Shown piece by piece: positions 16,423 to 24,947 of a stretch of 64,000 nucleotides of DNA. Numbering within the stretch: the stretch's first letter is position 1; the number at the start of each line of letters is the position of its first letter. The DNA comes from Nitratireductor thuwali (GTDB taxonomy: Bacteria; Pseudomonadota; Alphaproteobacteria; Rhizobiales; Rhizobiaceae): contig NZ_CP030942.1 in the NCBI RefSeq assembly GCF_036621415.1, positions 104,501 to 168,500 of the forward strand. The letters run 5' to 3'. Under the pieces are notes generated by a model. That model saw only the letters and a list, made by a program, of their open reading frames with translations, had not been told where the DNA came from and searched no databases. Position numbers and translations under genes: made by a program.

Positions 16423-17183
16423 CCGTTCACTTCATCGGCGCCGGACCGGGCGCTGCCGACCTCATCACCGTGCGCGGGCGCGATCTTCTTTCGCGCTGCC
16501 TCGTCTGCCTCTATGCCGGCTCGCTGGTGCCGAAGGAATTGCTCGCGCATTGCCCGCAGGGCGCGCGCATCGTCGACACCGCACCCTTCTCGCTCGACGA
16601 GATCGAGGCCGAGTATATGGCCGCCCATGAGGCAGGACAGGATGTGGCGCGGCTCCATTCGGGCGATCTGTCGGTCTGGAGCGCCGTTGCCGAACAGATG
16701 CGCCGTCTCGACCGGCTGGGCATTGCCTACACGCTGACGCCCGGCGTGCCGGCCTTTTCGGCAGCCGCGGCGGCGCTGGGCCGCGAACTGACCATTCCCG
16801 AAGTCGCGCAGAGCCTGGTCCTGACGCGGGTATCGGGCCGCGCGTCGAAGATGCCCGAAGGCGAAAACCTGGCCGCCTTTGCCGCCACCGGCGCGACGCT
16901 CGCCATTCATCTGGCCATCCACGCGCTAGACCGCGTGGTGGCCGAGCTCACGCCCTTCTACGGCGGCGATTGCCCCGTTGCCATCGTCGTGCGTGCCAGC
17001 TGGGCGGACGAGCGCGTGGTGCGCGGCACGCTCGAAACCATCGAGGCGGAGGTGGCGAAGGACCCCATCGACCGCACGGCGCTGATCTTCGTCGGCCCCG
17101 GCCTGACCGCACGCGAGTTCCGTGAAAGCGCGCTCTACAGCGCCGAGTATCAGCGGCGTTTCCGGGGGCGCGAGGGCCTATGA
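16419..17183 (+). CDS. cobM: Precorrin-4 C(11)-methyltransferase
   Basis: SAM-dependent methylation of C-11 to give precorrin-5. The 254-residue tetrapyrrole methylase starts [20 protein letters not shown]. Family stretches that follow are [39 protein letters not shown] and [18 protein letters not shown] with the C-terminal [16 protein letters not shown]. Start and stop overlap cobE and cobA in ATGA arrangements. Confidence 0.96.
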   Translation: MTVHFIGAGPGAADLITVRGRDLLSRCLVCLYAGSLVPKELLAHCPQGARIVDTAPFSLDEIEAEYMAAHEAGQDVARLHSGDLSVWSAVAEQMRRLDRLGIAYTLTPGVPAFSAAAAALGRELTIPEVAQSLVLTRVSGRASKMPEGENLAAFAATGATLAIHLAIHALDRVVAELTPFYGGDCPVAIVVRASWADERVVRGTLETIEAEVAKDPIDRTALIFVGPGLTAREFRESALYSAEYQRRFRGREGL

Positions 17184-17956
17184 GCACGGTCGACACCCTG
17201 GCCCGGCTCGGCTTCGAGCCGGCCGATTTCGAACCCGGCCATGTCTGGCTGGCAGGCGCCGGTCCGGGCGGTCTCGGCTGCCTCACGCTCGACGTGCTGG
17301 CGGCTCTCGGCACGGCGGAATCGGTGGTCTACGACGCGCTGGTCGACCGGTCCGTCTTGAAGGCGGCGCCGCAGGCCGAGCACCATTATGTGGGCAAGCG
17401 CGCCGGCCAGCCTTCCACCAGCCAGGACGAGATCAACCGCCTGCTGGTCGAAGAGGCGAAAGCCGGCCGCCGCGTGCTGCGCCTCAAGGGCGGCGACCCC
17501 AACATGTTCGGGCGCGGCGGCGAGGAGGCGTTCGTGCTCGCCCGCGCGGGCATCCCCTTCCGTTTCCTGTCCGGCATCACCTCGGCGGTGGGGGCGCTGG
17601 CCGGTGCCGGCATCCCGGCAACCATGCGCGGCGTCAACAAGGCCATCGTCTTCGCCACCGGCCATGCCGCCGGCGATGCCGACGATCTCGACTGGGCGGC
17701 GCTGGCGGCGACCGGCCAGCCCATCGTCATCTATATGGGCATGCAAAAGCTGGCCCTGATCGCCGACGCGCTTGCCAGAGGCGGCCTTGCGCCGCAAACG
17801 CCGGCCGCCCTCATCATGGACGCCACCACGCGCCGCGAACGCATCCTCGTCACCGATCTCGAAAGCCTCGTGCGGGAGGCCGAGGCACAGGGTTTCGGTT
17901 CGCCGGCGATCATCGTGATCGGCGGGATCGTGGCTCTCAGGAAGGAACTCCAATGA
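17180..17956 (+). CDS. cobA: Uroporphyrinogen-III C-methyltransferase
   Basis: Makes precorrin-2 from uroporphyrinogen III, the branch step from haem into corrin and sirohaem. The 258-residue protein has [53 protein letters not shown] and the C-terminal [13 protein letters not shown]. It lacks the extra CysG dehydrogenase/ferrochelatase domains. It overlaps cobM and cobB by ATGA. Confidence 0.95.
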   Translation: MSTVDTLARLGFEPADFEPGHVWLAGAGPGGLGCLTLDVLAALGTAESVVYDALVDRSVLKAAPQAEHHYVGKRAGQPSTSQDEINRLLVEEAKAGRRVLRLKGGDPNMFGRGGEEAFVLARAGIPFRFLSGITSAVGALAGAGIPATMRGVNKAIVFATGHAAGDADDLDWAALAATGQPIVIYMGMQKLALIADALARGGLAPQTPAALIMDATTRRERILVTDLESLVREAEAQGFGSPAIIVIGGIVALRKELQ

Positions 17957-19266
17957 CCGCCCGCGCGCTCATCGTCGGTGCGGCCCGCTCCGGGTCCGGC
18001 AAGACCAGCGTGACCATCGGCCTGATGCGCGCCCTGCGGCGACGCGGGCTTGCCGTGCGCGGCGCCAAGTCCGGTCCCGACTATATCGATCCCGGCTTCC
18101 ACATGGCCGCCACCGGCCATCCCGGCGTTAATCTCGACAGTTGGGCGATGCATCCCGACCTTCTGGCGCACCTTGCCAAAGGCCAGGCGGCGGATGCCGA
18201 CATCCTGCTGATCGAAAGCGCCATGGGCCTGTTCGACGGCATCGTTTCGGAACCGGGACGATCCGGCGCCGCCGCCGACATCGCCCGTCTTTACGACGTG
18301 CCCGCGCTCGTCATCCTCGACGTCTCCGGCCAATCGCAGACTGCGGCGGCGCTCGCCAAGGGCTTTGCGGCCTATGATCCGCGCGTGAAGATCGCCGGCA
18401 TCGTGCTCAACCAGGTGGCAAGCGCCCGGCACGAAACGATGGCGCGCGATGCCATTGAGGCGATCGGCATGAAAGTGCTGGGCGCGGTGCACCGAAACCC
18501 CGACATGGCCCTGCCGGAGCGGCATCTGGGGCTCGTGCAGGCGAGCGAGCACGACGCGCTGGAAGCCTTCATCGAGCGGCTGGCCGATGTGATGGAAAGA
18601 TCCATCGATCTCGATGCGGTGCTGGCCGCGGCCGCCCCTCTGTCCGTGCCCGCCGTCACGACCAGTCACAGGCTGCCACCCCCCGGCCAGCGCATCGCCA
18701 TCGCCCGGGACCGCGCCTTCAGCTTCGTCTATCCGCATGTGGCGGCGCACTGGCGCCAGGCCGGGGCCGAGCTCCTGCCCTTCTCGCCGCTGGCCGACGA
18801 AGGGCCCGATCCGTCCGCCGATGCCTGCTGGCTGCCCGGCGGCTACCCGGAGCTTCATCCCGGAAGGCTGGCGGAAGCGGAGACTTTCCGCGCCCGCATG
18901 CGTGCCTTCGCAAAAACGCGGCCGGTGCATGGCGAGTGCGGCGGCTTCATGGTGCTCGGCCGCGCACTGGAGGATGCCGACGGGATAACGCATCCCATGC
19001 TCGGCCTGCTCGACCATGTGACGAGCTACGCAAAGCGCAAGATGAATCTCGGCTACCGGCAGGCGAGATTGACGCGAGACTGTCCCATAGGCAAAGCCGG
19101 CGAGACTATAAGGGGCCACGAGTTCCACTATTCGCGGCTGGTCGAACCAGGGAATGACGAGCCGCTTGCCGAACTGGCCGACGGCCAGGGCCGCGCCCTC
19201 GGCCGCTCGGGCGCCCGGCGCGGAAACGTGTCCGGCACCTATTTCCATGCAATCGCGCGAGGCTGA
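17953..19266 (+). CDS. cobB: Hydrogenobyrinic acid a,c-diamide synthase
   Basis: Glutamine-dependent amidation of carboxylates a and c, using ATP, before cobalt insertion. The 437-residue protein has an N-terminal synthetase domain with the P-loop IVGAARSGSGKTSVTIGLMR, then GAKSGPDYIDPGFH and ESAMGLFDGI. The C-terminal glutaminase-type domain carries CWLPGGYPELHP, then the nucleophile cysteine in VHGECGGFMVLGRAL. A C-terminal histidine lies in GHEFHYS. Start ATG 17953 is in an ATGA with cobA. A 3-base gap separates it from cobV. Confidence 0.95.
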   Translation: MTARALIVGAARSGSGKTSVTIGLMRALRRRGLAVRGAKSGPDYIDPGFHMAATGHPGVNLDSWAMHPDLLAHLAKGQAADADILLIESAMGLFDGIVSEPGRSGAAADIARLYDVPALVILDVSGQSQTAAALAKGFAAYDPRVKIAGIVLNQVASARHETMARDAIEAIGMKVLGAVHRNPDMALPERHLGLVQASEHDALEAFIERLADVMERSIDLDAVLAAAAPLSVPAVTTSHRLPPPGQRIAIARDRAFSFVYPHVAAHWRQAGAELLPFSPLADEGPDPSADACWLPGGYPELHPGRLAEAETFRARMRAFAKTRPVHGECGGFMVLGRALEDADGITHPMLGLLDHVTSYAKRKMNLGYRQARLTRDCPIGKAGETIRGHEFHYSRLVEPGNDEPLAELADGQGRALGRSGARRGNVSGTYFHAIARG

Positions 19267-19269
19267 GCT

Positions 19270-20058
19270 ATGACGGCCTCTCCTGCCAGCGCGCTCCTGC
19301 GCGACGTCGCCGCCTGCATCGGCTTCTACACCCGCCTGCCGCTGCCGGCTTTCGGGATGCCGGAGCGCGGTTTCGCCGCCGCGCAATGGGCTGCGCCCGT
19401 CGCAGGCTGCCTCATCGGTGCGGCGGGCGGGCTGGTGCTCCTGTTCTCATTGTGGCTGGGCCTGCCCGCGACCGTCGCCGCCGCGCTGGCCCTGGCCGCC
19501 ACCATGGCGCTCAGTGGCGCCCTGCACGAGGATGGTTTGGCCGACGTCGCCGATGGTTTCGGTGGCGGAACGACCCGCGAAAGCAAGCTCGCCATCATGC
19601 GGGACAGCCGCATCGGCACCTATGGCGTCGCGGCGCTCGTCCTTTCCATCCTCCTGCGCTGGTCGGCGCTGACGGCGCTGGCCTCGGCGGCCCTGCCGGC
19701 GCTGATCGCCGCCCATGCCGTCTCGCGCGCGCTGATGCCGGCGTTGATGGCGCTTCAGCCGCCCGCGCGCGACGACGGACTTTCGGCCGGCGCCGGCAAG
19801 CCAGACGGCCGCGCCGTCTTCTTCGCGCTCCTCATCGGCGGTGGTGTCCTGCTTGTCGCGGGCACCGGCCTTTTCCTGATCGCCGCGCCGCTCCTGGCGC
19901 TCTGCCTGTTTCTCGTCAAGCGTCTGGCGGAGCGGCAGATCGGCGGCCAGACCGGCGACGTTCTCGGCGCGCTGCAGCAGGCGGCCGAAACGCTCACCCT
20001 GCTTGCGGCGACGCTCCATTGGAGTCCGCTGTGGTTCACAGCGGGCTCCTACACCTGA
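19270..20058 (+). CDS. cobV: Adenosylcobinamide-GDP ribazoletransferase (cobalamin-5'-phosphate synthase)
   Basis: Integral membrane enzyme joining adenosylcobinamide-GDP with alpha-ribazole phosphate (CobS in Salmonella naming). The 262-residue protein is strongly hydrophobic. It shows the family motifs FYTRLPLP near the N-terminus, the acidic ALHEDGLADVADGFGGG (about residues 79-95) and REKSKLAIMRDSRIGTYG-like KLAIMRDSRIGTYGV. About six hydrophobic segments follow. It sits between cobB and cobU, so lower-ligand activation and attachment are encoded together. Confidence 0.94.
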   Translation: MTASPASALLRDVAACIGFYTRLPLPAFGMPERGFAAAQWAAPVAGCLIGAAGGLVLLFSLWLGLPATVAAALALAATMALSGALHEDGLADVADGFGGGTTRESKLAIMRDSRIGTYGVAALVLSILLRWSALTALASAALPALIAAHAVSRALMPALMALQPPARDDGLSAGAGKPDGRAVFFALLIGGGVLLVAGTGLFLIAAPLLALCLFLVKRLAERQIGGQTGDVLGALQQAAETLTLLAATLHWSPLWFTAGSYT

Positions 20059-20068
20059 AGGACTTTTC

Positions 20069-21082
20069 ATGACCCAATTCAAGACGATCGAACGACTGCG
20101 CGACGCCTGTCTCTCGCTGCCGGCGGGCGACGAAGACGCCGCGCAGCAGGCAGCCGCCCGTCAGAACACGCTGACCAAGCCACCCGGCAGTCTCGGTCGG
20201 CTGGAGCAAGCCGCGATCTTCCTCGCGCGCTGGCAGGGACGGCACTTGCCGCGGCTCGAAACGCTTCATGTGCTGGTCTTTGCCGGCTCGCACGGCGTGA
20301 CCGCGCGCGGCGTCTCGGCCTTCCCGGCCGAGGTCACGGCGCAGATGGTGGCGAACTTTTCCGCCGGCGGCGCAGCCGTCAACCAGCTTGCCCGCCAGGC
20401 CGGTGCGACCCTCACCGTAACGCCGCTCGACATTGAGCGGCCGACCGCCGACTTCACCCAGGCGCCGGCGATGACGGAGGCCGAGTTCCTCGCCGCCGTG
20501 CAAACGGGTTATGATGCCGTGCCGGAACAGGCCAACCTCGTCGCGCTTGGCGAGATGGGCATCGGCAACACCACCGCCGCCGCCGCGGTCGCCGCCGCCC
20601 TGCTCGGCGGCAGGGGCGCGGACTGGGTTGGTCGCGGCACCGGCGTCGACGATGCCGGCCTGACCCGCAAGGCGGAGGCGGTGGATGCCGGGCTTGCCTG
20701 CCATGGCACGATGCTCTCCGACCCGCTCGCCGCCCTTCGCTGCGTTGGCGGGCGCGAAATTGCGGCAATGTTCGGCGCGCTGCTCGCAGCGCGCCGCAAA
20801 CGCATTCCCGTGCTCCTCGACGGCTTCGTCTGCGGTGCGGCTGCCGCCACGCTCGCCAGCCTGAACGGGGCTGGCCTGGCGCATGCGCTGGCCGCCCATG
20901 TCTCGGCCGAGCCGGGGCATCGGAAGCTGCTCGCCGCCCTCGGCATGGTCCCGCTGCTCGACCTCGACATGCGGCTCGGCGAAGCCTCCGGCGCCTGTCT
21001 GGCGATCAACGTCCTGCGCGGCGCGGTCGCCTGCCACAACGGCATGGCGACCTTTGCCGAGGCAGGCGTTTCGGACGGATAG
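20069..21082 (+). CDS. cobU: Nicotinate-nucleotide--dimethylbenzimidazole phosphoribosyltransferase
   Basis: Makes alpha-ribazole phosphate from dimethylbenzimidazole and nicotinate mononucleotide (CobT in Salmonella naming). The 337-residue protein shows LTKPPGSLGRLEQAAIFLA, VFAGSHGVTARGVSAFPAEV, NFSAGGAAVNQLARQ, LGEMGIGNTTAAAAVAAAL with GRGTGVDDAGL, and LLDGFVCGAAAATLASL. Start ATG 20069 lies ten bases after the cobV stop; a longer frame from 20003 runs inside cobV. Another corrinoid gene, cobF, follows. Confidence 0.95.
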   Translation: MTQFKTIERLRDACLSLPAGDEDAAQQAAARQNTLTKPPGSLGRLEQAAIFLARWQGRHLPRLETLHVLVFAGSHGVTARGVSAFPAEVTAQMVANFSAGGAAVNQLARQAGATLTVTPLDIERPTADFTQAPAMTEAEFLAAVQTGYDAVPEQANLVALGEMGIGNTTAAAAVAAALLGGRGADWVGRGTGVDDAGLTRKAEAVDAGLACHGTMLSDPLAALRCVGGREIAAMFGALLAARRKRIPVLLDGFVCGAAAATLASLNGAGLAHALAAHVSAEPGHRKLLAALGMVPLLDLDMRLGEASGACLAINVLRGAVACHNGMATFAEAGVSDG

Positions 21083-21090
21083 GATCATCG

Positions 21091-21864
21091 ATGCGCAGGC
21101 TCTCCATCATCGGCATCGGCACGGGCAATCCTGAGCACATGACGGTGCAGGGCGTCGGTGCGCTGAACCGCGCCGATGTCGTCCTCATCCCGCGCAAGGG
21201 CGCCGCCAAGGAGGACCTTGCCGACCTCCGCCGTGCGATCTGCGACCGTTTCCTCGCCAACCCCGTCACCCGCATCATCGAATTCGACCTGCCGGAGCGC
21301 GATGCGGGTGATCCTTCCTATCGCAAGGGCGTAGACGACTGGCACGCGGCCATCGCCGACCTTTATGCGGCTCTCCTTGCCGAGCACACGGGCGAGAATG
21401 GCCATGCGGCCTTTCTCGTCTGGGGCGACCCGTCGCTTTACGACAGCACGCTACGCATCGTGGAGCGGCTGCGCGCCGATGCCGGCATGGAGCTCATGCT
21501 CGACGTCGTGCCCGGCATCACCAGCATCCAGGCGCTGGCGGCGAGCCATGGAATGCCGCTCAACACTATCGGCGGGGCGGTGCACATCACCACCGGGCGA
21601 AAGCTTCGTGCGGAAGGATTCCCGCAAACCGCCGACACGGCGCTGGTGATGCTGGACGGCGGCTGCGCCTTCCGCGATCTTCCCGGCGATGCCTATGACA
21701 TTTTCTGGGGCGCCTATCTCGGCACGCCGGACGAAATCGCCATCGCCGGCAGGCTCGACGATGTCGCGCAAGAAATCGAGGAAGCCCGCGCAAGCGCACG
21801 GGCCGCCAAGGGCTGGATCATGGATACCTATCTCTTGCGGCGGCGGGACACGCGGGAGCGTTAG
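21091..21864 (+). CDS. cobF: Precorrin-6A synthase (deacetylating)
   Basis: Methylates C-1 and releases acetate, giving precorrin-6A; specific to the aerobic pathway. The 257-residue tetrapyrrole methylase starts LSIIGIGTGNPEHMTVQGV. It carries DVVLIPRKGAAKEDLADLRR, AAFLVWGDPSLYDSTLRIVE, VVPGITSIQALAASHGMPLN and VMLDGGCAFRDL. It is the last gene of the cob run, eight bases after cobU. A palindromic repeat follows that may also end transcription. Confidence 0.95.
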   Translation: MRRLSIIGIGTGNPEHMTVQGVGALNRADVVLIPRKGAAKEDLADLRRAICDRFLANPVTRIIEFDLPERDAGDPSYRKGVDDWHAAIADLYAALLAEHTGENGHAAFLVWGDPSLYDSTLRIVERLRADAGMELMLDVVPGITSIQALAASHGMPLNTIGGAVHITTGRKLRAEGFPQTADTALVMLDGGCAFRDLPGDAYDIFWGAYLGTPDEIAIAGRLDDVAQEIEEARASARAAKGWIMDTYLLRRRDTRER

Positions 21865-21920
21865 CGGGCCATCGTCCGTTCGGACGCTACGCAAGGACGC
21901 TCGAACACCTTCGGTTCACG

Positions 21921-21964
21921 CATCGCGCTTTCCGAAAACCGATGCCGATTTTCGGGCCGATGCG
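21921..21964. repeat. Imperfect palindromic intergenic repeat of rhizobial type
   Basis: Arms CCGAAAA and TTTTCGG flank a ten-base spacer, inside outer CATCG and CGATG arms. The sequence resembles the short palindromic repeats scattered between genes in rhizobial genomes (from memory, not searched). It lies between the convergent stops of cobF and the amidase gene, where it could act as a two-way terminator. Confidence 0.6.
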
Positions 21965-21977
21965 GTAATCCCATCGC

Positions 21978-22613
21978 TCAAAGATCCCTCACGATCTCCT
22001 CGACATCCTGCACCCGGCAATATCCCCCGAAAGCCCGCAAGGCGGTCTCATGCCGTTCCTGCGTATAGGCCGCACAGGCATCCTGCGCGCAGACCATGTA
22101 ATAGCCCCGGTCGGCGCCGTCGCGGATGGCCATGTCCACGCATTGATCGGTGACGAAGCCGGCGACGATGACATTCTCGATGCCGAGATTGCGCAGCACA
22201 TAGTCGAGATTGGTGGAATTGAAGACGCCCGACGACGTCTTCGGCAGGACGATTTCATCATCCTGCGGCGCGACGTCCTCGATCACCTGGGCAAGCCGCG
22301 ACCCCCGAGGCACGAGAATATTCGACAGCTTGTGGTCCAGCGAACGGTCCCTGCCATCCTTCGTCAACGCTTCGATCACGGTGTAGATCACTTCCGCGCC
22401 CCTGCCCCGCGCCGCCTCCAGAAGCTTGCGCATGGCCGGCAGCGCGCGGCTCTTCAGCGCGTCGGCGAACTCGGGATGGTTCTCGAAAATCTCGGGCTCG
22501 AGTTCCGCGTTCTGCGCGTCGACGACCAGCACCGCAGTCTTCCGCGGCTCCAGCTTTCTGTCTCGCCCTTCGTGGCGCGCAAGGGTGCCGCCGGCTTGGC
22601 TGCTCATGGGCAT
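21978..22613 (-). CDS. Isochorismatase-family cysteine amidohydrolase (copy 1)
   Basis: A 211-residue cytosolic hydrolase of the isochorismatase-like group, which mostly cleaves amides such as ureidoacrylate, nicotinamide or N-carbamoyl compounds. The triad is visible: Asp in VLVVDAQNAE, Lys in VLPKTSSGVF and the nucleophile Cys in GFVTDQCVDMAIRDGADRGY. It resembles the second copy at 26264-26905 along most of its length (shared RSLDHKLSN/RSLDYKLSN, PKTSS, FNSTN and TDQC blocks). It faces cobF but belongs by content to the catabolic island. An alternative start is the Met two codons in. The substrate is unknown. Confidence 0.85.
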   Translation of the reverse strand: MPMSSQAGGTLARHEGRDRKLEPRKTAVLVVDAQNAELEPEIFENHPEFADALKSRALPAMRKLLEAARGRGAEVIYTVIEALTKDGRDRSLDHKLSNILVPRGSRLAQVIEDVAPQDDEIVLPKTSSGVFNSTNLDYVLRNLGIENVIVAGFVTDQCVDMAIRDGADRGYYMVCAQDACAAYTQERHETALRAFGGYCRVQDVEEIVRDL

Positions 22614-22674
22614 TTTCTCCGGGAGGGGATGGCCTGTGCGCCGTTGTATGATGTTCGAGCACAGTAAGGAAAGG

Positions 22675-22696
22675 GACGGGGCCTTGCGGCCCCGTC
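22675..22696 (-). terminator. Hairpin after the LivJ-type binding-protein gene
   Basis: A perfect nine-base stem (GACGGGGCC / GGCCCCGTC) with a four-base loop. On the minus strand it is followed by CCTTTCCTT. It lies about 20 bases downstream of the binding-protein stop, so it is a likely rho-independent-like terminator for that gene. Confidence 0.65.
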
Positions 22697-22716
22697 AGCC
22701 GCGCAAAAGCAAGCAG

Positions 22717-23859
22717 CTAGTTTGTCCCCGGCGTCCAGATTTCTTCGACCTGATATTCGCCGTTGTGCACGCTGATGATGGAAACCGGCTTCGGCGGCAC
22801 CATGCTTTCGCGCGTATAGCTGATCTCGCCCGTCACGCCCTTGAAGCCGCGGGTTTCGGCCAGCGCATCGCGGATATCGGCCGGTTCGGCGGATCCTGCG
22901 CGGCGGATCGCATCGGCGACCAGCATCATCGCATCATAGCCAAGGGGTGCAAAAGCGTTCTCGGGCTCAATGCCGTACTCGGCCTTGTAGTCCTCGATGA
23001 ACTTCTTCACCTCTTCCCGATCGTCGGCGCGATAGGTGTGGGTGGAGAAGTAGACGTCATCGGCAAGTTCAGGTCCCGGCACGGTCGAGACCAGTTCCGT
23101 ATCGAAACCGTCGCCCGAAACGATCGGCATCGTGATCCCCTGCTCGCGGATCTGCTTCACGGAAAGCCCGGCTTCGGAAGGAATGGCCGAGACGAAAACC
23201 GCGTCCGGCGCGGGATCGATGGAGGCAAGGCGCGCAATCTGGGCGGAGAAATCGGTATCGCCCATCATGAAGGTGTCCGTGCCCACGATCTCCCCGCCCC
23301 GTTCTTCGAACCGCTCGATGAAGAACTTGCTGAGCGCCTTTGTGAAATCCATCGAATTGTCGGTCCACACGGCGATCCTGCGCGCGCCGAGCTCGTCATA
23401 GGCATAGTCGGCGATTGCATAGGACTGATCGTCGTCGCCGAACGGCGTCATGAACATGTAGTCGCCGACCCACTGCGGCAATTCCGGATGGGTTGCGCCC
23501 GATGTGACGAAGGGTACGCCCTGTTCCTGAAACAGCGGCGCAGCCGCCATAACGAAGGTGGTGTCGGACTGGCCGATGCCGGCCACCACGCCCTCGGAGA
23601 GAACGCGCTGCGCGGCCTTGGCCGTCTCCTGCTGGTCGGTCTTGCCGTCGGGCGCTATGAGCTCGACCTGCCGGCCGAGCAATCCGCCCTCCGCGTTGAT
23701 CTGCTTGGCGGCAAGCTGGGCGCCCTTCAGCGAGGGCCCGTCGAGCGAAGACATGCCGCCGGTCACGTTGTAAAGTGCACCGATCTCTATGGCTTCCTGT
23801 GCATGGGCCGCGCCCAGCATGGCGGCGATGGCCACCGATGCGGCAATTAATCCTTTCAT
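22717..23859 (-). CDS. LivJ-type periplasmic ABC substrate-binding protein
   Basis: A 380-residue protein with a clear signal peptide (MKGLIAASVAIAAMLGAAHA, cleavage around residue 20) and a type-1 periplasmic binding fold. IGALYNVTGGMSSLDGPSLK opens the mature part, followed by NAEGGLLGRQVELI and VAGIGQSD. The family binds branched-chain amino acids, amides or urea. It probably feeds the LivMHFG transporter at 26902-30352, which has no binding-protein gene of its own next to it. It is divergent from the RpiR regulator across a shared promoter region and ends at a terminator-like hairpin. Confidence 0.9.
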   Translation of the reverse strand: MKGLIAASVAIAAMLGAAHAQEAIEIGALYNVTGGMSSLDGPSLKGAQLAAKQINAEGGLLGRQVELIAPDGKTDQQETAKAAQRVLSEGVVAGIGQSDTTFVMAAAPLFQEQGVPFVTSGATHPELPQWVGDYMFMTPFGDDDQSYAIADYAYDELGARRIAVWTDNSMDFTKALSKFFIERFEERGGEIVGTDTFMMGDTDFSAQIARLASIDPAPDAVFVSAIPSEAGLSVKQIREQGITMPIVSGDGFDTELVSTVPGPELADDVYFSTHTYRADDREEVKKFIEDYKAEYGIEPENAFAPLGYDAMMLVADAIRRAGSAEPADIRDALAETRGFKGVTGEISYTRESMVPPKPVSIISVHNGEYQVEEIWTPGTN

Positions 23860-23957
23860 GCCAATCTCCCTGGTTGTCGTTGATTGTTCACCCTCTTACG
23901 CAAGCTGCCCTCACAAACCTCATGCGCTGGAGGTAGCATGACTCTGCTAGGGGGTGT

Positions 23958-24015
23958 CGTCAATCGAATGATACATTTTTTCTTTCACAACGCCAGTTTG
24001 TCTGATTTGATACAG
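23958..24015. promoter_or_regulatory. Two-part operator-like element between the binding-protein gene and the RpiR gene
   Basis: Two 18-base boxes end in ATACA 39 bases apart: CGTCAATCGAATGATACA (23958-23975) and TTTGTCTGATTTGATACA (23997-24014). Each matches the equivalent box at 30406-30463 at 14 of 18 positions, with the same 39-base phasing. The right box has TTGT...TACAG dyad symmetry. RpiR proteins are known to bind TGTA-type inverted repeats, so this is a candidate site for the adjacent regulator. Confidence 0.6.
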
Positions 24016-24050
24016 AATGTGTCGTGACGCCGGAAGGCGGAAAGGAACCG

Positions 24051-24947
24051 ATGAGCGTATTGGAGGATCTGCGACGGGCGCTGCCCGAACTCAGCAGCCG
24101 CGAGGCGCGGGCGGCGCGTCATCTGATGGCCAATTACCCTATGGCAGGCCTCACGACAGTGGCCGAATTTGCCAGCCAGAGCGGAGTCAGCACGGCCACC
24201 GTTCTGCGCCTGGTAAAACGGCTCGGCTTCCCCGTCTATGCCGATTTCCAGGAGGCGCTCCGCAGCCATATCGAGGAGACGTTGCAATCGCCCCTGCTGC
24301 GCTTCGGAGAGCGCAAGGTGCGCGATGAAGCGGCCCAGGCATCTTTCCTGGCGCGCACCAGCAACCGCATGGCCGAGCATTTTCGTGCCCTGCCGGAACT
24401 CATTTCCGAGAAGGAGTTCGACCGCGTCGCCACGCTCCTGGCCGACCCGAAGCGCGATATCCACCTCCTGGGCGGGCGCTATTCGTCCCACGTGGCCCGC
24501 TACATGGGGGACCTGCTGACCGCGGTGCGGGGCAAGGTCCATCCCATCGGCGGCCAGACGCAGAGCTGGCCGCAATGCCTCCTGGACATGGGCCGCGGCA
24601 GCGTCCTCGTGGTGCTCGACGTCCGCCGTTACCAGGCCGATGTCGTGCAGTTTGCGCACGCCGCGTCGCAGCGTGGCGCGACCGTGGTCCTGCTGACGGA
24701 CATCTGGCAGTCGCCGGCCGCGCGCTCGGCCGACCTCGTTTTGACCTTCCCCGTCGAATCGCCGTCGATCTTCGACGTGCTCACCGTGGGCATGGGCGTC
24801 GCCGAGGCGCTTGTGGGCGCGGCCGCCAGCAAAGCGGACACGACTGGCAAACGGCGGATCGAGACGCTGGAGGATCTGCGCTCGCGGTTGGCCGAGGGCG
24901 CCTTCGCCCAAGGCCAGGTCAAACCGAAGAACATGAGGGATCGATGA
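24051..24947 (+). CDS. MurR/RpiR-family transcriptional regulator
   Basis: A 298-residue regulator with an N-terminal RpiR helix-turn-helix (about residues 1-75; TVAEFASQSGVSTATVLRLV). A C-terminal SIS domain follows, with HLLGGRYSSHVARYMGDLL and VVLLTDIWQSPAARSADLVL. The start is ATG 24051 with AAAGGA upstream; an in-frame GTG at 24024 would reach into the operator-like element. It overlaps the glutamine-synthetase-like gene in an ATGA. It probably controls the divergent binding-protein gene and the liv operon through the shared element. SIS domains usually sense phosphosugars, but the inducer here is unknown. Confidence 0.9.
   Translation: MSVLEDLRRALPELSSREARAARHLMANYPMAGLTTVAEFASQSGVSTATVLRLVKRLGFPVYADFQEALRSHIEETLQSPLLRFGERKVRDEAAQASFLARTSNRMAEHFRALPELISEKEFDRVATLLADPKRDIHLLGGRYSSHVARYMGDLLTAVRGKVHPIGGQTQSWPQCLLDMGRGSVLVVLDVRRYQADVVQFAHAASQRGATVVLLTDIWQSPAARSADLVLTFPVESPSIFDVLTVGMGVAEALVGAAASKADTTGKRRIETLEDLRSRLAEGAFAQGQVKPKNMRDR

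Noticed and set aside
17122..17952. N-terminal extension of CobB through cobA
   Set aside because: Arg/Gly/Ala-rich shadow sequence with no family similarity. ATG 17953 starts at the P-loop.
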